This document shows positions 48,240-51,821 of a stretch of 51,821 nt of DNA, in pieces. Under the pieces are notes generated by a model. That model was given only the letters and a program-made list of their open reading frames with translations. It was not told the origin of the DNA and did no database searches. Every line of letters starts with the position of its first letter. Within the stretch, counting starts at the first letter, position 1. The position numbers and the translations under genes are program-made. This stretch comes from Streptomyces sp. JJ38 (GTDB lineage: Bacteria > Actinomycetota > Actinomycetes > Streptomycetales > Streptomycetaceae), in NCBI RefSeq assembly GCF_019303475.1, contig NZ_JABLSI010000037.1, positions 1 to 51,821 on the forward strand. Direction: 5' to 3'.

Positions 48240-49232
48240 ATGGCCGGTCCAGCCTTCCGAGCCGCCGCCGTCCGGGTACGGGTGCCCGCCACCAGCGCCA
48301 ACCTCGGGCCGGGCTTCGACGCCCTCGGCCTGTCCCTGGGCCTGTACGACGACGTCGTCGTCCGCGTCGCCGACTCGGGGCTGCACATCGACATCGCCGG
48401 TGAGGGGGCCGACACCCTTCCCCGGGACGAGAGCCACCTCCTCGTCCGCTCGCTGCGCACCGCCTTCGACGCGCTCGGCGGCCAGCCGCGCGGCCTGGAG
48501 ATCGTGTGCGCCAACCGCATCCCGCACGGCCGCGGCCTCGGCTCGTCCTCCGCGGCCATCTGCGCCGGGATCGTCGCCGCCCGCGCCGTGACCACCGGCG
48601 GGCCCGAGCGGCTCGACGACACGGCGCTGCTGGAGCTGGCCACCGAGATCGAGGGCCACCCTGACAACGTCGCCGCCTGCCTGTTCGGCGGCTTCACCCT
48701 GGCCTGGACGGAGACGGGCGCCGCCCGTGCCATCCGGATGGAGCCCGCCCCGGGCCTCGTTCCCGTCGTCTTCGTGCCCGGCAAGCCGGTCCTCACCGAG
48801 GCCGCGCGCGGGCTGCTCCCGCGCACCGTGCCGCACGTGGACGCCGCCACCAACGCGGGCCGCGCCGCGCTGCTCGTCGAGGCGCTCACCCGCCGGCCCG
48901 AACTGCTCCTGCCCGCCACCGAGGACCGGCTGCACCAGGAGTACCGGGCCCCCGCCATGGCCGACAGCGTGGAGCTGGTCGCCCGGCTGCGCGCCGAGGG
49001 CGTCCCCGCGGTCATCTCCGGCGCCGGGCCCACCGTGCTGGCCCTCACCGAGGACGGCTCGGTGGCGAAGGCCGAACGGATCGCCCAGGCCGCAGGAGCG
49101 GGCTGGGCGGCTAACCGGCTCGCCCTCGACCTGTCCGGCGCCGTGGTGCTGCCACTCGGCGGCAACGGCTCCGACCCCGACCCGCACACCCGCGCCGAGC
49201 AGGCGCATAACCGCAGCGGTCAGGGGCAGTGA
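48240..49232 (+). CDS. thrB: Homoserine kinase
   Basis: This 330-aa GHMP-family kinase phosphorylates homoserine. The N-terminal VRVRVPATSANLGPGFDALG and the ATP loop PHGRGLGSSSAA (about residues 92-103) are the family marks. GAGPTVLAL near residue 263 is the third conserved motif. The ATG at 48240 sits just before the conserved N-terminus, with AGGAGA about 11 nt upstream. It has its own likely promoter, unlike the hom-thrC pair. Confidence 0.95.
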   Translation: MAGPAFRAAAVRVRVPATSANLGPGFDALGLSLGLYDDVVVRVADSGLHIDIAGEGADTLPRDESHLLVRSLRTAFDALGGQPRGLEIVCANRIPHGRGLGSSSAAICAGIVAARAVTTGGPERLDDTALLELATEIEGHPDNVAACLFGGFTLAWTETGAARAIRMEPAPGLVPVVFVPGKPVLTEAARGLLPRTVPHVDAATNAGRAALLVEALTRRPELLLPATEDRLHQEYRAPAMADSVELVARLRAEGVPAVISGAGPTVLALTEDGSVAKAERIAQAAGAGWAANRLALDLSGAVVLPLGGNGSDPDPHTRAEQAHNRSGQGQ

Positions 49233-49603
49233 CACGATTGCCGGTCTTGGAGAGGGGGAATGTTTGAAAGAGCCGGTAGTGTTAACCTCAAGTCTGCGTC
49301 CGCAGCCGAAAGTGGTGCGGCGCACAGCGTCCCGTTACGGGGCCACCCTCTCTTCCGGGAGCCACCCACACTGTCCGAGCAGCATGCCGAGCAGTGCCGA
49401 GCCTGCCCCGGAACCGGCGCCAACGACGCAGGTCAGCCTGCCGCGCCAGGCGTCACACACTTTTGTGATGAATTGATCTTTCCGCCGTACGCACAGGCGG
49501 GACCACCGCCCCGGCACGGTCCACACGAACAGGGCCGCAGCCGGACAGCACAACCGGTCGCCGAGCCAGACAGGCCGACGTCCGCTCCAGGGAAGGACCC
49601 TTC
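49233..49603 (+). promoter_or_regulatory. Long leader of rho with possible stress-type promoter
   Basis: These 371 bases precede rho. GGAAT (about 49257-49261) and GTT (49281-49283) are 19 nt apart, near the GGAAT-N18-GTT pattern of SigR-type promoters. If used, the leader would be about 310 nt. The region has AT-richer patches (e.g. 49458-49484) that could suit autoregulation by Rho. A 115-codon frame from 49260 crosses into rho out of frame and is judged non-coding. Confidence 0.4.
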
Positions 49604-51643
49604 GTGAGCGACACCACCGATCTGATGGGCGTGAACGCCGACGCGCCTGCCACGGACGCCTCTGCCGCGCCTGCCACCGGTGCTTCCTCCGGCACCGCCG
49701 GACGGCGGCGCCGCTCCGGCACCGGCCTTGAGGGCATGGTCCTGGCGGAGCTGCAGCAGGTCGCTTCCGGCCTCGGTATCCGGGGCACCGCACGGATGCG
49801 CAAGAGCCAGCTCATCGAGGTCATCAAGGAGAAGCAGGCCGAGAACTCCGGTGCCCGGGGCTCGGCCGGCGAGAGCGGGACCGACCAGCCCGCCGAGAGC
49901 AAGCCCAAGCGCCGTTCCACCTCCCGGGCCCGCACCGGGGAGGCCGCCCAGGGCGAGGGCGCCGGGGCCGACAAGGGCGCCGCCCAGCAGCAGATCGACA
50001 TTCCCGGCCAGCCCGCCAGCGACGAGGCCGGACGCCGGGGCAAGGGCGAGCAGCCCGCCGAGCAGCCCGCGAAGGGCGGCAAGGCGGACAGGGCCGAGAA
50101 GGCCGAGAAGGCGGAGAAGGCGGACAAGCCGGCCAAGAGTGAGAAGGCCGAGAAGGCCGCCGACACCGCCGAGGGCAGGGCCGACGCCACCAAGCAGGAC
50201 ACGCAGAAGGCCGACTCGGGCAGAACCGAGGGCGGCAAGGGCGACTCCGGCCGCGGTGGCGACGGCAAGCAGGGCGGTCAGGGTGGTCAGGCCGGCCAGG
50301 GCGGTCAGCAGGAGCGCCAGAGCAAGCGCGACCGCCAGCGCGACCGCCGCAAGGGCGACGGTGGCGGCCAGCAGCAGGGCGGCGGCCGTCAGCGCGACGA
50401 CGACGACTTCGACGGCGGGCGCCGCGGGCGCCGGGGCCGTTACCGGGACCGCCGGGGCCGCCGCAACCGCGACGAGCAGTTCGAGCCGCAGATCGCCGAG
50501 GACGACGTCCTGATCCCGGTCGCGGGCATCCTCGACATCCTCGACAACTACGCGTTCGTGCGCACCTCCGGCTACCTGCCGGGCCCGAACGACGTGTACG
50601 TCTCCCTCGCCCAGGTCCGCAAGAACGGTCTGCGCAAGGGCGACCACGTCACCGGCGCGGTCCGCCAGCCCCGCGAGGGCGAGCGGCGCGAGAAGTTCAA
50701 CGCGCTCGTCCGCCTCGACTCGGTCAACGGCATGTCGCCCGAAACCGGCCGCGGCCGCCCGGACTTCACCAAGCTCACCCCCCTGTACCCGCAGGAGCGG
50801 CTGCGCCTGGAGAACGACCCGGGCGCGCTGACGACCCGGATCATCGACCTCGTCTCGCCCATCGGCAAGGGCCAGCGCGGTCTGATCGTGGCCCCGCCGA
50901 AGACCGGCAAGACCATGATCATGCAGGCGGTGGCCAACGCCATCACCCGCAACAACCCCGAGTGCCATCTGATGGTCGTCCTCGTCGACGAGCGTCCGGA
51001 AGAGGTCACCGACATGCAGCGGTCGGTGAAGGGCGAGGTCATCTCCTCGACCTTCGACCGCCCCGCCGAGGACCACACCACGGTCGCCGAGCTGGCCATC
51101 GAGCGGGCCAAGCGCCTGGTCGAGCTGGGCCACGACGTCGTCGTCCTGCTGGACTCGATCACCCGTCTGGGCCGCGCCTACAACCTGGCGGCCCCGGCCT
51201 CCGGTCGCATCCTCTCCGGCGGTGTGGACTCCACGGCGCTGTACCCGCCGAAGAAGTTCTTCGGTGCCGCCCGCAACATCGAGGACGGCGGCTCCCTGAC
51301 GATCCTCGCCACCGCGCTGGTCGAGACCGGCTCCCGGATGGACGAGGTCATCTTCGAGGAGTTCAAGGGCACCGGCAACATGGAGCTCAAGCTCGACCGG
51401 AAGCTGGCCGACAAGCGCATCTTCCCCGCGGTGGACGTCGACGCGTCCGGCACCCGCAAGGAGGAGATCCTCATGGGCAGCGAGGAGCTGAGCATCGTCT
51501 GGAAGCTCCGCCGCGTCCTGCACGCGCTGGACCAGCAGCAGGCCATCGAGCTCCTGCTGGACAAGATGAAGCAGACGAAGTCCAACGCCGAGTTCCTCAT
51601 GCAGATCCAGAAGACGACGCCGACCCCCGGCAACGGCGACTGA
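49604..51643 (+). CDS. rho: Transcription termination factor Rho, with actinobacterial insertion
   Basis: This 679-aa hexameric RNA-dependent ATPase ends transcription. The N-terminal helix-bundle (about residues 43-80, LAELQQVASGLGI) is followed by a long, charged, low-complexity insertion (about 85-290). The insertion is first Lys/Glu/Ala repeats (KAEKAEK), then Gly/Gln, then an Arg/Asp-rich patch. The RNA-binding cold-shock-like domain runs from about 298 to 370 (VAGILDILDNYAFVRTSGYL). Walker A is PPKTGKT (about 431-437) and Walker B is DVVVLLDSITRLGRAYN. The insertion is typical of high-GC actinobacteria and likely adds RNA binding or condensate behaviour. GTG at 49604 has GGAAGGA about 8 nt upstream. 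Confidence 0.96.
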   Translation: MSDTTDLMGVNADAPATDASAAPATGASSGTAGRRRRSGTGLEGMVLAELQQVASGLGIRGTARMRKSQLIEVIKEKQAENSGARGSAGESGTDQPAESKPKRRSTSRARTGEAAQGEGAGADKGAAQQQIDIPGQPASDEAGRRGKGEQPAEQPAKGGKADRAEKAEKAEKADKPAKSEKAEKAADTAEGRADATKQDTQKADSGRTEGGKGDSGRGGDGKQGGQGGQAGQGGQQERQSKRDRQRDRRKGDGGGQQQGGGRQRDDDDFDGGRRGRRGRYRDRRGRRNRDEQFEPQIAEDDVLIPVAGILDILDNYAFVRTSGYLPGPNDVYVSLAQVRKNGLRKGDHVTGAVRQPREGERREKFNALVRLDSVNGMSPETGRGRPDFTKLTPLYPQERLRLENDPGALTTRIIDLVSPIGKGQRGLIVAPPKTGKTMIMQAVANAITRNNPECHLMVVLVDERPEEVTDMQRSVKGEVISSTFDRPAEDHTTVAELAIERAKRLVELGHDVVVLLDSITRLGRAYNLAAPASGRILSGGVDSTALYPPKKFFGAARNIEDGGSLTILATALVETGSRMDEVIFEEFKGTGNMELKLDRKLADKRIFPAVDVDASGTRKEEILMGSEELSIVWKLRRVLHALDQQQAIELLLDKMKQTKSNAEFLMQIQKTTPTPGNGD

Positions 51644-51690
51644 GATCCGCACCGGGCCGCGTGGGACGCGGCCCGCACGGCCCACCGCCC

Positions 51691-51726
51691 GCGAAGGGGC
51701 CGCACCCGACGGTGCGGCCCCTTCGC
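51691..51726 (+). terminator. Strong hairpin terminator after rho
   Basis: A perfect 16-bp stem (GCGAAGGGGCCGCACC at 51691-51706 with 51711-51726) and a CGAC tetraloop lie 47 nt after the rho stop. Confidence 0.9.
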
Positions 51727-51727
51727 C

Positions 51728-51821
51728 GTGCCCGGCGGTGCCCGGCGGTGCCCGGCCGTGCCCGGCGGTGCCCGGCCCCTTCGCCGTGCCCGGCGGTGCC
51801 CGGCGGTGCCCGGCCGTGCCC
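51728..51821 (+). repeat. Tandem GTGCCCGGC(G/C) repeats after rho
   Basis: A 10-bp unit, GTGCCCGGC(G/C), is repeated to the window end. It is organised in a larger period of about 58 bp: the CCCCTTCGCCGTGCCCGG block at 51718 recurs at 51776. The array continues beyond the window. Confidence 0.85.

Noticed and set aside
49260..49607. A 115-codon plus-strand frame in the rho leader
   Set aside because: It overlaps the rho start out of frame and lacks a ribosome-binding site. Its start falls within the putative promoter, and its composition is not protein-like.

Overview
The window is very GC-rich (about 70-75 % by eye). It has strong G/C bias at third codon positions, tight head-to-tail operons with ATGA/GTGA stop-start overlaps, many GTG starts, actinobacterial-type Rho, and the gene order response regulator / ArgRS-like / lysA / hom / thrC / thrB / rho. 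All of this points to a Streptomyces or close relative. No rRNA, tRNA, CRISPR array, insertion sequence or phage gene was recognised. Species level is not claimed.

Layout, left to right. (1) 1-1460: the 3' part of an ABC exporter gene (nucleotide-binding domain) converging on a LuxR-type regulator with an atypical receiver. (2) 1916-4397: a TerC membrane protein (minus) and a spermidine-synthase-like protein (plus). Between them lies a decayed copy of the upstream region and first codons of the nuoA gene found about 7.5 kb away. (3) 4642-8789: a large LuxR regulator, an alpha/beta-hydrolase-fold protein that has lost its catalytic triad, and a BBE-type FAD oxidoreductase. (4) 9118-10467: a small membrane protein and an LAXTG sortase substrate. 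(5) 10831-18965: an eight-gene complex-I-like membrane module (NuoA, a NuoB/D-like relic, NuoH, J, K, L, M, N) without NuoC, E, F, G or I. (6) 18998-22871: a broken epimerase gene, then a cobalamin riboswitch and the cobalt importer cbiMNQO. (7) 23497-31235: a nitrate-sensor-like histidine kinase and Roadblock protein, followed by a LIV-type ABC importer whose two permeases are fused. (8) 31329-35913: an FAD monooxygenase (minus), then an AurF-like diiron oxygenase and a ferredoxin/ferredoxin-NADP reductase fusion behind a 25-bp dyad. (9) 36036-41284: a GH13 glucosidase (minus), then acyl-CoA dehydrogenase, SDR and kinase genes. Their combination resembles the core of the 4-hydroxyacid (levulinate-type) catabolic set. 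(10) 41770-51643: a DedA protein (minus), a single-domain response regulator, a catalytic-core-less ArgRS paralogue, the lysine/threonine genes lysA, hom, thrC and thrB, and rho, closed by a strong terminator.

How the parts may work together: the nuo-like genes would make a proton- or ion-translocating membrane assembly with no visible electron-input arm. The cobalt importer should be repressed when cobalamin is plentiful. The AurF-like oxygenase has its own reductase next door. The acyl-CoA dehydrogenase, response regulator and ArgRS-like genes share a -10 box followed by exactly 6 nt and then the start codon, which suggests leaderless mRNAs. The most unusual observations are the nuoA-promoter relic, the triad-less hydrolase paired with a flavoenzyme, and the complex-I-like module with a degraded connector subunit.
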